Source: Bacteroidota bacterium
Lineage (GTDB): Bacteria > Bacteroidota > Bacteroidia > Chitinophagales > Chitinophagaceae
Direction of reading: 5' to 3'
Assembly (NCBI GenBank): GCA_018267615.1
Contig: JAFDYD010000022.1
Coordinates: forward strand, 5,784 to 69,783
Length of the DNA: 64,000 bases
The translations under genes and the position numbers were made by a program. Position 1 is the first letter of the stretch; every line of letters begins with the position of its first letter. Positions 1-7,035 of the stretch are shown here, in pieces. The notes beneath the pieces were generated by a model. That model was not told the DNA's origin. It made no database searches and worked only from the letters and a program-made list of their open reading frames with translations.

Positions 1-97
1 CTTTTTTTCATGGTTCAAACATTTTCCCTTTCTCGTCAACCACCCGACACCACTCATTCTATATTTTTATTCACTTTGTCATTAATAAATATTAGTG

Positions 98-1753
98 ATG
101 AACAACGACAAACAAATCATCTGCCCCTTATGCAATGATGCAGTGGATAAGCTGCTATATCGTTTTCATATCGACAGTGAAAAAAATGTTATTGACAAGA
201 TCAGGAAAGAACATCCGGGCTGGACGGAGACGGACGGGTTATGCAGCCGCTGCGTCGATTATTATCACGCCGAAATAGTGATGCGCCAGAGAATATTGCC
301 GGCCATCGGTCCGTATTTCCCCGTGAAAAGTGTAGATGATTTTGTGATATTACCAACGCCGCTTCGCGTGGATGCAGATCCGCGCTACACCGGGAAAGGT
401 GTAACGATTTGTTTTGTTGACAGCGGTTTTTATCCCCATCCGGATTTGAAAAATAGAATCAAGATCATGATTGATATCTGTGCAGAAGCAAAGCCATCTT
501 CCATTGAAACTGAAAACGAAAGTGCAGCATGGCATGGAACCATGACTTCCGTTGTTTGCGCGGGTGACGGTTTTTTGAGTAAAGGTTTGTACAAAGGAAT
601 CGCTAGTGATGCAAATCTTGTTTTGTTGAAAGTGCAGGATGAGCATGGAAAAATCACAACAGCAAATATCATCAAAGCACTCGAGTGGATATTGACGAAT
701 CACAAAGAATATGATATTAAAATTGTAAACCTTTCACTAGGCGATGATGAGGCAGTGTCGTACAAAGAGAGCAGGGTAGATCAACTCGCAGAAAAATTAA
801 TTGAAGAAGGAATATCTGTTGTAGCTGCTGTCGGAAATGATGAACACGGTTATATACATCCGCCCGCAAACGCACTGAATGTAATCGCCGTGGGTGGTGT
901 AGATGATGACAATAAGCCGGGAAACGAATTCAACACAGCATATCATTCTTCCTATGGAAAAACAGTAGATGAGCTGATGAAACCAGAGTTGGTTGCGCAT
1001 GCGATTTGGGTTGCAGCTCCAATATTGCCAGGATCCACCGAGCAGGAAGAAGCAGTTATATTGCATCGACTATTATCTGTTGCAGATGCGGAACTTCAAA
1101 TGGAATTGGAAAAGAATATTTCAAAAATTAAATTAGATCATTCTGTTTTATCGGGAAATGATCTATCTTATAAAAGACTAGTGATTACGCGGCGTATACA
1201 GGAAGCAAAATATATCTTGCCTCATTATATGCATGTTGACGGCACTTCGTTCTCCGCTCCGATTGTAAGTGCCGTGATCGCACAATTATTGGAGGCAAGG
1301 CCAGAACTAACGCCGCAGCACATACGACAAATCCTTTTTGGATCGGCAAAAAGAATTCCTGGTATTGATGCAGAAAGACAGGGATTTGGTATGATACAAC
1401 CACGAAAAGCGATCTTAAAAGTATTAAAAAGAGAATGGGTTATGTCAAAACAGCAAACTCCATTCGTCAATCATAAAAAACAGACCATCGAGTTCTACCT
1501 GCATCATGATTGTGCTGAACAGATTTCACTTGCGGGAAGTTTTAATCAATGGGCGGAAGATATTTTGCTGATGGAACCTGGTAAGAACGGTTATTGGAAA
1601 ATCGAAATACCATTATTGCCAGAAGGAAGATATCATTATAAATTTTTTGTGGATTCAAACCGATGGGTAGAGGACGTGGACAATCCTTATCGTGAGCCAG
1701 ACGGATATTCAGGATTCAACAGCATATTGATTATTCAACCCGCACAAAACTAA
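98..1753 (+). CDS. Subtilisin-like S8 serine protease with C-terminal CBM48/AMPK-like domain
   Basis: The S8 peptidase triad is visible: Asp109 in VDSGF, His147 in WHGTMTS and Ser385 in DGTSFSAP, with the oxyanion Asn248 in AAVGND (numbered from a GTG one codon upstream of the chosen ATG). About 137 residues separate Asn and Ser, against roughly 66 in subtilisin, so an insertion of some 70 residues (about 290-378) lies there. The N-terminus has two CxxC pairs (Cys10/13 and Cys50/53) that could bind zinc. Residues about 462-545 resemble an E-set/CBM48 glycogen-binding domain (GSFNQW, GRYHYKFFVD). No signal peptide is seen, so a cytoplasmic location is likely. The next gene begins 6 bases after the stop, which suggests an operon with the membrane genes that follow. 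The family call is firm; the substrate is unknown. Confidence 0.9.
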   Translation: MNNDKQIICPLCNDAVDKLLYRFHIDSEKNVIDKIRKEHPGWTETDGLCSRCVDYYHAEIVMRQRILPAIGPYFPVKSVDDFVILPTPLRVDADPRYTGKGVTICFVDSGFYPHPDLKNRIKIMIDICAEAKPSSIETENESAAWHGTMTSVVCAGDGFLSKGLYKGIASDANLVLLKVQDEHGKITTANIIKALEWILTNHKEYDIKIVNLSLGDDEAVSYKESRVDQLAEKLIEEGISVVAAVGNDEHGYIHPPANALNVIAVGGVDDDNKPGNEFNTAYHSSYGKTVDELMKPELVAHAIWVAAPILPGSTEQEEAVILHRLLSVADAELQMELEKNISKIKLDHSVLSGNDLSYKRLVITRRIQEAKYILPHYMHVDGTSFSAPIVSAVIAQLLEARPELTPQHIRQILFGSAKRIPGIDAERQGFGMIQPRKAILKVLKREWVMSKQQTPFVNHKKQTIEFYLHHDCAEQISLAGSFNQWAEDILLMEPGKNGYWKIEIPLLPEGRYHYKFFVDSNRWVEDVDNPYREPDGYSGFNSILIIQPAQN

Positions 1754-1759
1754 TACAAC

Positions 1760-1975
1760 ATGATTATAGAAATATTGCTTGTACCTGTTGGTCTATATCT
1801 TTTTTGCGGATTTGTTTTCGCAATAGCTTTTATCGTGAAAGGCGTAAGTGTGATCGACGAAGGCGCACATGGCGGAAGCATTGGTTTCAGGATAATCATC
1901 ATACCAGGGACAATGGTTTTTTGGCCATTGCTTTTAAAAAAATGGCTTCGTGCAAAAAAACAACAACATGATTAA
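1760..1975 (+). CDS. Small two-helix membrane protein, unknown function
   Basis: The product is 71 residues with two hydrophobic segments (about 1-27 and 43-58), a short polar loop with Gly and charged residues between them, and a basic Lys/Arg/Gln-rich tail. It starts 6 bases after the protease gene and overlaps the start of the next gene by 8 bases, so the three are probably cotranscribed. I do not recognise the family. Its position before a ferric-reductase-like protein suggests a small subunit of a membrane complex, but that is only inferred from context. Confidence 0.65.
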   Translation: MIIEILLVPVGLYLFCGFVFAIAFIVKGVSVIDEGAHGGSIGFRIIIIPGTMVFWPLLLKKWLRAKKQQHD

Positions 1976-2417
1976 GCCGCTACGCAAAAGACATTTACAA
2001 ATCTGGTCAATGCTCGCAATTTTATTGCCGGTAGGAATTATTAGCGCGTGGCTGGCGATACCGCGGCAGGCCGTCGATAAAACGTTGCAACCGGCTCATG
2101 TGAATGCGCTTTCTGTTATTCTTAAATCATACAAAAAACCAGGTGCTGAAATCGTGAATATCAGGATCAGCGCGGATAGCAGCGCATCACAACTGGAATG
2201 GATAAACGAAGAAACAGTTACAAGTCCGTCGGCATTAATATATCAAAAACAGAAAGATGATAATTCTGAGAACATCACCGACGCGGATTTAATCGGAAGG
2301 ATAGAAGCAAGAGGAACATATTATTTCCCATTGAAAAACGAATCAAAGAACAATCAATTTCATTTTGTGATTTATGATATCATTCATCACCAGGTGATAG
2401 AAAAAATAAATTTTTAA
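1968..2417 (+). CDS. Membrane-anchored protein of unknown function
   Basis: An ATG at 1968 lies inside the end of the previous gene (overlap ATGATTAA), a usual sign of translational coupling; an in-frame GTG at 1950 is less likely. The product is about 149 residues: a basic N-terminus, one membrane segment (about residues 9-29), then a soluble domain of some 115 residues with no Cys or known motif, probably periplasmic. It sits 35 bases before the ferric-reductase/Rieske gene and is probably an accessory part of that module. The function is not recognised. Confidence 0.7.
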   Translation: MIKPLRKRHLQIWSMLAILLPVGIISAWLAIPRQAVDKTLQPAHVNALSVILKSYKKPGAEIVNIRISADSSASQLEWINEETVTSPSALIYQKQKDDNSENITDADLIGRIEARGTYYFPLKNESKNNQFHFVIYDIIHHQVIEKINF

Positions 2418-2452
2418 TTACTTCTTCTCCGCGAAGAATCAAAGAAATAACC

Positions 2453-3484
2453 ATGAGCGCTTCTTACCAGGCAGTAGGGTGGAACAAGCAGAAAAAAAAA
2501 TATGACTGGATCATCTTCAGTTTTTGTGTAGTGTATTTGATCGTGTTTATCGGAGTAACTGCGTATGTAAACCCGGATTATACATTCGAGACTGTATTGG
2601 TCCGGTCTACGTCAACACTTGCATTGCTATTGCTTCATGTGATATTGAGTATCGGACCTCTTGCGCGCATTAATAAAAAATTTCTACCGTTATTGTATAA
2701 CCGACGTCACCTGGGTGTAACGATGTTTACTGTGGCGTTGGTGCATGCCTCGTTTGGTATTTTTCAATTTCACGCATTGGGAAATGTAAATCCACTGGTG
2801 TCGTTGTTTATGTCGAATACGAATTATGGTTCACTCGCAGATTTTCCATTCCAGGCGCTTGGTTTTTTTGCGTTGATTATTTTTTTCCTGATGGCGATCA
2901 CCAGTCATGATTTCTGGTTGCATAACTTGGGTCCGAAAGTCTGGAAAACATTGCACATGATGGTTTATCCCGCTTATTTCCTCATCATCATGCACGTGAT
3001 GCTTGGCGTGATACAATACGAAACCAATCCTGTGTTTGTACTGATATTGGGAGTTGGTTCATCAACGCTGATCGTGCTTCATCTTATTGCCGGCACTCGT
3101 GAAGTAAAAAAGGATAATGAAGAATTTGGCTTGAAGCAGGACGGATTTGTAATGGTTTGCGGAGTAAATGATATCGAAGACAACCGTGCGAAAATGTTTT
3201 GCATCGATAAGGAACGTATTGCAGTCTTCAAATTTGAAAGAAAATTATTTGCAGTGAATAATGTTTGCAAACATCAGAATGGTCCGCTGGGTGAAGGAAA
3301 AATTGTGGATGGATGTCTAACTTGTCCGTGGCACGGATATCAATATCTGCCGCAGAATGGTCAGTCGCCTCCGCCTTTCAAAGAGAAAGTAAGTACTTAT
3401 GATGTGAAAGTTCAGGGGCAAAATGTTTGGGTGAATCCAAAACCTTATCCGGAGGGAACGGAGAGGAAGGGGGCGAACTTCTGA
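2453..3484 (+). CDS. Ferric-reductase-like transmembrane protein fused to a Rieske [2Fe-2S] domain
   Basis: The N-terminal part (about residues 18-215) has six hydrophobic segments with histidines inside helices (LLLLHVILS, VALVHASFG, LHMMVYPAY, IIMHVML), as in ferric reductase/MsrQ-type di-heme membrane domains. The C-terminal part (about 225-330) is a Rieske ferredoxin domain with complete ligands Cys272-x-His274 and Cys291-x2-His294. Such proteins pass electrons through the membrane; here a soluble iron-sulfur head is fused directly to the heme domain, with no FAD/NAD domain. The electron donor and acceptor cannot be told from sequence. The stop codon lies within an inverted repeat that extends to the start of the next gene. 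Confidence 0.9.
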   Translation: MSASYQAVGWNKQKKKYDWIIFSFCVVYLIVFIGVTAYVNPDYTFETVLVRSTSTLALLLLHVILSIGPLARINKKFLPLLYNRRHLGVTMFTVALVHASFGIFQFHALGNVNPLVSLFMSNTNYGSLADFPFQALGFFALIIFFLMAITSHDFWLHNLGPKVWKTLHMMVYPAYFLIIMHVMLGVIQYETNPVFVLILGVGSSTLIVLHLIAGTREVKKDNEEFGLKQDGFVMVCGVNDIEDNRAKMFCIDKERIAVFKFERKLFAVNNVCKHQNGPLGEGKIVDGCLTCPWHGYQYLPQNGQSPPPFKEKVSTYDVKVQGQNVWVNPKPYPEGTERKGANF

Positions 3485-3720
3485 TTTGAATGATTAAATG
3501 ATTTTCTATGACTATTTTGTCACCGAGGAGTCACCGCCATACGAATGTAGAAATTCCACGATGTCAATGCGGAACTCCTCGGCTGTCGACTTTGCATTTT
3601 AAAATATGCAGTCAAACCTTACATAATCCGATCAATGTGATCGGGGGCTAAAAATCTAACATCAACAACTAATACAAATATCACATACCAAATCATTTAA
3701 ATCATTCAAATCAGAAGTTC
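3475..3720. repeat. 30-bp inverted repeat spanning the whole intergenic gap
   Basis: Bases 3475-3504 (starting GAACTTCTGATTTG) and 3690-3720 are reverse complements apart from one single-base indel. The left arm includes the TGA stop of the Rieske gene. The right arm ends directly against the ATG of the gene at 3721. If transcribed through, the ribosome entry region of the downstream gene would lie in a long stem. A degenerate REP-type element occupies the loop. Confidence 0.85.
3519..3645 (-). repeat. Degenerate, truncated REP element (copy R0)
   Basis: It begins with the terminal motif GTCACCGAGGAGTCACCGCC and continues with GGAACTCCTCGG and CCGATCAATGTGATCGG. These match, in reverse orientation, the right-hand end of the element at 41895-42141. 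The left half with the transposase tail is missing and the internal hairpin has mismatches, so this is an old or partial copy lying 36 kb from the main cluster. Confidence 0.75.
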
Positions 3721-4563
3721 ATGCAAGAGTTTTATATCGGATGGATGGACAAAGCGCCGCGAACGTTTGCGCAATTTGTAAAAAAATATTTACTGTTGAT
3801 ATTACCGGTGATTATCGTGATTGCCGTACTGCTCGGCGCGCTGCAAAAAAAATTTAGTAAAGGAAATTTTGAATTTGGTCAACCTACAACCGTGACTGGA
3901 ATTTATTTCAATCATCCTGTTCCGCTTATTAAAGTAATTAATGGCAAGGATATTTTTGGAAATATTTCGTATATCACGATTCCTCTCGTTGGATATGGTA
4001 AACATGGCGCGGATGGAATTATCAGCGATATCGAAAAAGAAAAAAATATTTCACTTGATCAAAAAGAAGTTTCTCTGAAGGGCACACTATTGTATAATGA
4101 CGGAAAAACGATTATGCAGGTTGATAAAAATGACACAGTACTTGTTCATTATTCCGGTAAGCAGATCGCCTCTGAATTACTTCCGCAAAAAAAGGATTTG
4201 GGAACTTTATCTATCAAAGGGGAGATTGTAGATTCTAAATGTTATTTCGGTGTGATGAAACCCGGTGAAGGAAAACCTCATCGCGATTGCGCGATACGTT
4301 GTATTCTTGGCGGCATTCCTCCTGTATTGGTCGTCAAAAATGAAAAGGGTGAAGCTAACTATTATTTGCTTGTTGATGCAGATGGTGCGAAAATCAATCA
4401 ATCTGTTCAACCATTTGTTGCAACACCGGTAACTGTAAATGCAAATGCGATACAGTATGATGATTGGATTGTGTTATATGTAAACAAGAATGCTGGTATC
4501 AGGGAAATTTCGCGTAGTGCATTTTATCAGCCGGGGAATGCAGTTGCATGTGTGATGCGGTAA
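3721..4563 (+). CDS. Membrane-anchored protein with conserved Cys/His motif, unknown function
   Basis: The 280-residue product has one membrane segment (about residues 23-42) and a large soluble domain, probably periplasmic. A striking motif, Cys174-YFGVMKPGEGK-x-His187-x2-Cys190-x3-Cys194 followed by GGIPP, looks like a metal, heme or redox site. I do not recognise the family. The gene follows the ferric-reductase/Rieske gene in the same direction and the motif is redox-like, so the two may work together. The intergenic palindrome ends exactly at its ATG and may control its expression. Confidence 0.8.
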   Translation: MQEFYIGWMDKAPRTFAQFVKKYLLLILPVIIVIAVLLGALQKKFSKGNFEFGQPTTVTGIYFNHPVPLIKVINGKDIFGNISYITIPLVGYGKHGADGIISDIEKEKNISLDQKEVSLKGTLLYNDGKTIMQVDKNDTVLVHYSGKQIASELLPQKKDLGTLSIKGEIVDSKCYFGVMKPGEGKPHRDCAIRCILGGIPPVLVVKNEKGEANYYLLVDADGAKINQSVQPFVATPVTVNANAIQYDDWIVLYVNKNAGIREISRSAFYQPGNAVACVMR

Positions 4564-4581
4564 TATAGATGAATGTCAATA

Positions 4582-4649
4582 CCCCGTCGGCGGTCATACG
4601 ATCGATATTTTCCCACCACCGCCGTCGGGGTCTGCGACCGCCGACGGGG
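4582..4649. repeat. GC-rich palindrome between convergent genes
   Basis: A 14-base perfect inverted repeat, CCCCGTCGGCGGTC (4582-4595) and its complement at 4636-4649, encloses a further copy of the CCGTCGGGG word. It sits between the convergent genes ending at 4563 and 4665. It could be a bidirectional terminator or a REP-like hairpin; there is no T-run. Confidence 0.7.
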
Positions 4650-4664
4650 TGAGAATGTTGTCGT

Positions 4665-5378
4665 TTAGCGATACATATTTTCATATTCCAGAATACTCTC
4701 TTCAACAAGGTGCATTTCTTCAACCAGGTTTGTTACTTCATATCGGATATCATCGGCGACTTCTTTCTTTGTTTTCAGCGGAAAATGTTTTTGTGAGAAA
4801 TCCTTTTTTATGATGGAGATTTTATTGGTATCAAAACCAAATGTTGCGCGCTCGTCATTCATTGAATTCAAAATCACCATATCAAAATTTTTCTTATTGA
4901 GTTTCCCGATAGCATGCGTCATTTCATCATTCGTTTCGAGTGCAAAGCCAACAGAAACCTGGTTAGGTGTTTTTACTTTTCCAAATTCATAGGCGATATC
5001 TACATTCTTTACCATTTTAATCAGGAATGCATTGTCGTCTTTTTTAATTTTTTGTTCAGCAATTTTTTCCGGCCGGTAATCGGCGACCGCAGCCGCAAAA
5101 ATGGCGATATCAACCATTTCAAAAAAACGACAACACGCGAGATACATTTCGTTCGCGCTGTTCACTTTTACTAATTTTAAGCGGGGATGTTTCAAATCAA
5201 TACAAACAGGCCCGGATACCAGGTATACATGCGCACCATGTTGCAGAAAACTTTCTGCTATCGCATATGCCATTTTTCCACTGGAATGATTGCTGATATA
5301 ACGCACAGGGTCGAGCGCTTCTCTCGTTGGACCAGCAGTGATCAACAATTTTTTTCCGGATAATATATCTGTCCGCAT
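4665..5378 (-). CDS. coaB: Phosphopantothenate-cysteine ligase (CoaB domain only)
   Basis: The N-terminal signature ITAGPTREALDPVRYISNHSSGKM is the nucleotide-binding region of the CoaB half of CoaBC (shown here only in part: ITAGPTRE, ISNHSSGK). KNVDIAYEFG, GFALET and NSMNDERATFG are further CoaB blocks. The enzyme joins 4'-phosphopantothenate to cysteine using a nucleotide triphosphate in coenzyme A synthesis. At 237 residues it is a lone CoaB domain: the flavoprotein decarboxylase half (CoaC) that is usually fused at the N-terminus is absent and is not encoded immediately upstream. A separate coaC elsewhere in the genome is expected. Confidence 0.88.
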   Translation of the reverse strand: MRTDILSGKKLLITAGPTREALDPVRYISNHSSGKMAYAIAESFLQHGAHVYLVSGPVCIDLKHPRLKLVKVNSANEMYLACCRFFEMVDIAIFAAAVADYRPEKIAEQKIKKDDNAFLIKMVKNVDIAYEFGKVKTPNQVSVGFALETNDEMTHAIGKLNKKNFDMVILNSMNDERATFGFDTNKISIIKKDFSQKHFPLKTKKEVADDIRYEVTNLVEEMHLVEESILEYENMYR

Positions 5379-5520
5379 ATGAATGGTTTTATTGATAAGA
5401 GAATTATGTACTCAAATTTATTTAAATAGCCCCCTTAAGAAAGTCGGCTGCATTACAGATTCGGATTTTATTTTCAATTGCGAGGAAATAATGCGGATAA
5501 TAAAAGGCTCAAAATTTAGT

Positions 5521-5583
5521 CGCACTATGTGTCCCTATGTGCCTACTGTGCCTATGTGGTAAATAAAAATTTACCACATAGGG
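5521..5583. repeat. CTATGTG-word palindrome (family B, copy 1)
   Basis: The left part is made of near-repeats of CTATGTGcc and ends CTATGTGGTAAAT; the right arm ATTTACCACATAGGG (5569-5583) pairs with it. It is a shorter relative of the palindromes at 43795 and 53720. It lies 36 bases after the stop of the VOC gene. The rest of the 5379-5618 gap shows nothing else. Confidence 0.7.
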
Positions 5584-5618
5584 AAACAAACTTGAATTAA
5601 ACGAAATAAAAGTTAGAA

Positions 5619-6278
5619 CTACATCTTCAAATGATGATCCTTACCGCGATGCTGAAATTTTACTGAGATGGGGAAAATATTTGCTGGTAGTATGGTGGAG
5701 AACCAATTCCGGTTTTGTGGTACACAAACGAATAATCCTTCATCATCGCCGATAGCCTTGAAATGCTCTAATGGAGGTTGTTTTTCAAAAAAACCGAGTT
5801 CGAATTTTTTTACAATGCTGTCCGCGTCTTGAGAAAATGTTTTACTTGGAAACACAAGACCGATTTCGCTAACGTTTCGTATTTGTTGGGCAGAGAAATC
5901 TTCTTCAACGGTATCATGCATATCAAACCTTGCAATCAATTCACCAATATTCCCCGCGGGATCAAGAAAATAAAAGGATTTTGCATTCCAGCTTTTAAAA
6001 TCCGCGAAATAACTGTTGAATTCATCCAGCCAAATAATATCCACTCTTTTCTTTGTCCATTCAAAAGCCTCTGCTATTTTATTGGAAGGGATGTTAAAGG
6101 CAAAATGATAAAACGGTTGCTCATGAACGTTAGTTTCTTCGAAGATCAAAAAAGATTTTCCGATTGTTATTTGAGTAGATAAACTGTTTTGAACTGCATT
6201 CAATTCAAATACATCCTTGTAAAACCGGAATAATTCACCAGCATTGTTTGTTTGCAATTTTACTTCCTGCAGTTGCAT
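5619..6278 (-). CDS. VOC (glyoxalase/dioxygenase-fold) family protein
   Basis: The product is 219 residues with the vicinal-oxygen-chelate pattern: an N-terminal strand followed by FYKDVFEL, and a module end FYFLDPAGNIGELIAR typical of glyoxalase/bleomycin-resistance folds. The second half (about 130-219) is more divergent but has a similar strand pattern. Metal ligands cannot be assigned with certainty. It starts 7 bases after the stop of the SDR gene, so the two are probably one transcript. The substrate is unknown. Confidence 0.75.
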   Translation of the reverse strand: MQLQEVKLQTNNAGELFRFYKDVFELNAVQNSLSTQITIGKSFLIFEETNVHEQPFYHFAFNIPSNKIAEAFEWTKKRVDIIWLDEFNSYFADFKSWNAKSFYFLDPAGNIGELIARFDMHDTVEEDFSAQQIRNVSEIGLVFPSKTFSQDADSIVKKFELGFFEKQPPLEHFKAIGDDEGLFVCVPQNRNWFSTILPANIFPISVKFQHRGKDHHLKM

Positions 6279-6285
6279 AACATGA

Positions 6286-6975
6286 TCATGCGTTGTTGTA
6301 TGCTTTCAACACGGTTTCGCGAAGCACAGAGCCTGCATCTGAATTTATGAATTCTAATATTCCCGCGAGTTGTTCCGGTTTCACCCAAATAGATGGATCC
6401 GTATCCGGCATTCCTTTTCTGTTGACAGGAGTATCGATGGTGCTTGGTATTACTACCGACGCGACGATATTAGTTCCTTTATTTTCTTCATTGATAAATT
6501 CCGCGAGCCTGAATAAAAGTGATTTTGTCAGTGCATATGCGATAAGTCCCTTACCCTGCACAGGATTTATTGCGGGTCTGGCACCGATATAAACCAATCT
6601 TCCTGAGCCATTTTTTTGCATGTGTGTCAACAACGGACGTGTAACAAAATATGCTGTTTCAAAATTTAGCGAGAATTGTTTTTGAATATCCGCACCGGGT
6701 GTTGAGGAAACATCTCCCATGGCAAAACCACCAACAAGCATCATCGCTCCGTCAATCTTTCCATACTTGGAAATAACAGCCTGTATAAAATCCGTTGTTT
6801 CGTTTTCACTGGTCAGGTTAACCGTTCTGAATTCGAAATTTGCATTGCCAGTTGCAAACTCCAGGTGATCATTCTTTCCATCCACAGCAACTACTTTATA
6901 TCCTTCTTCTAAAAATTTTTTTACGGTGGCCACTCCAAGATTTCCATTGGCGCCTGTGATGATAACTGTTTTCAT
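6286..6975 (-). CDS. SDR-family NAD(P)H oxidoreductase, QDPR-like
   Basis: The Rossmann motif TGANGNLG (residues 7-14) and the catalytic pair Tyr147-x3-Lys151 (AYALTKS) identify a short-chain dehydrogenase. The usual catalytic Ser is missing: the segment reads IGARPAINPVQGKGLIAYALTK (in parts), like quinoid dihydropteridine reductase-type SDRs where Gly-Ala occupies that place. The first gene of a two-gene unit with the VOC protein. The physiological substrate is unknown. Confidence 0.85.
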   Translation of the reverse strand: MKTVIITGANGNLGVATVKKFLEEGYKVVAVDGKNDHLEFATGNANFEFRTVNLTSENETTDFIQAVISKYGKIDGAMMLVGGFAMGDVSSTPGADIQKQFSLNFETAYFVTRPLLTHMQKNGSGRLVYIGARPAINPVQGKGLIAYALTKSLLFRLAEFINEENKGTNIVASVVIPSTIDTPVNRKGMPDTDPSIWVKPEQLAGILEFINSDAGSVLRETVLKAYNNA

Positions 6976-7035
6976 TGCTGATTTGTTAGGTGATTGAACC
7001 GTTATTTTTTTTGAGCCGACTGCAAAGCTATTAAA

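Noticed and set aside
5379..5618. Possible CoaC coding remnant upstream of coaB
   Set aside because: No flavoprotein decarboxylase motif in any frame; only a palindrome is present.
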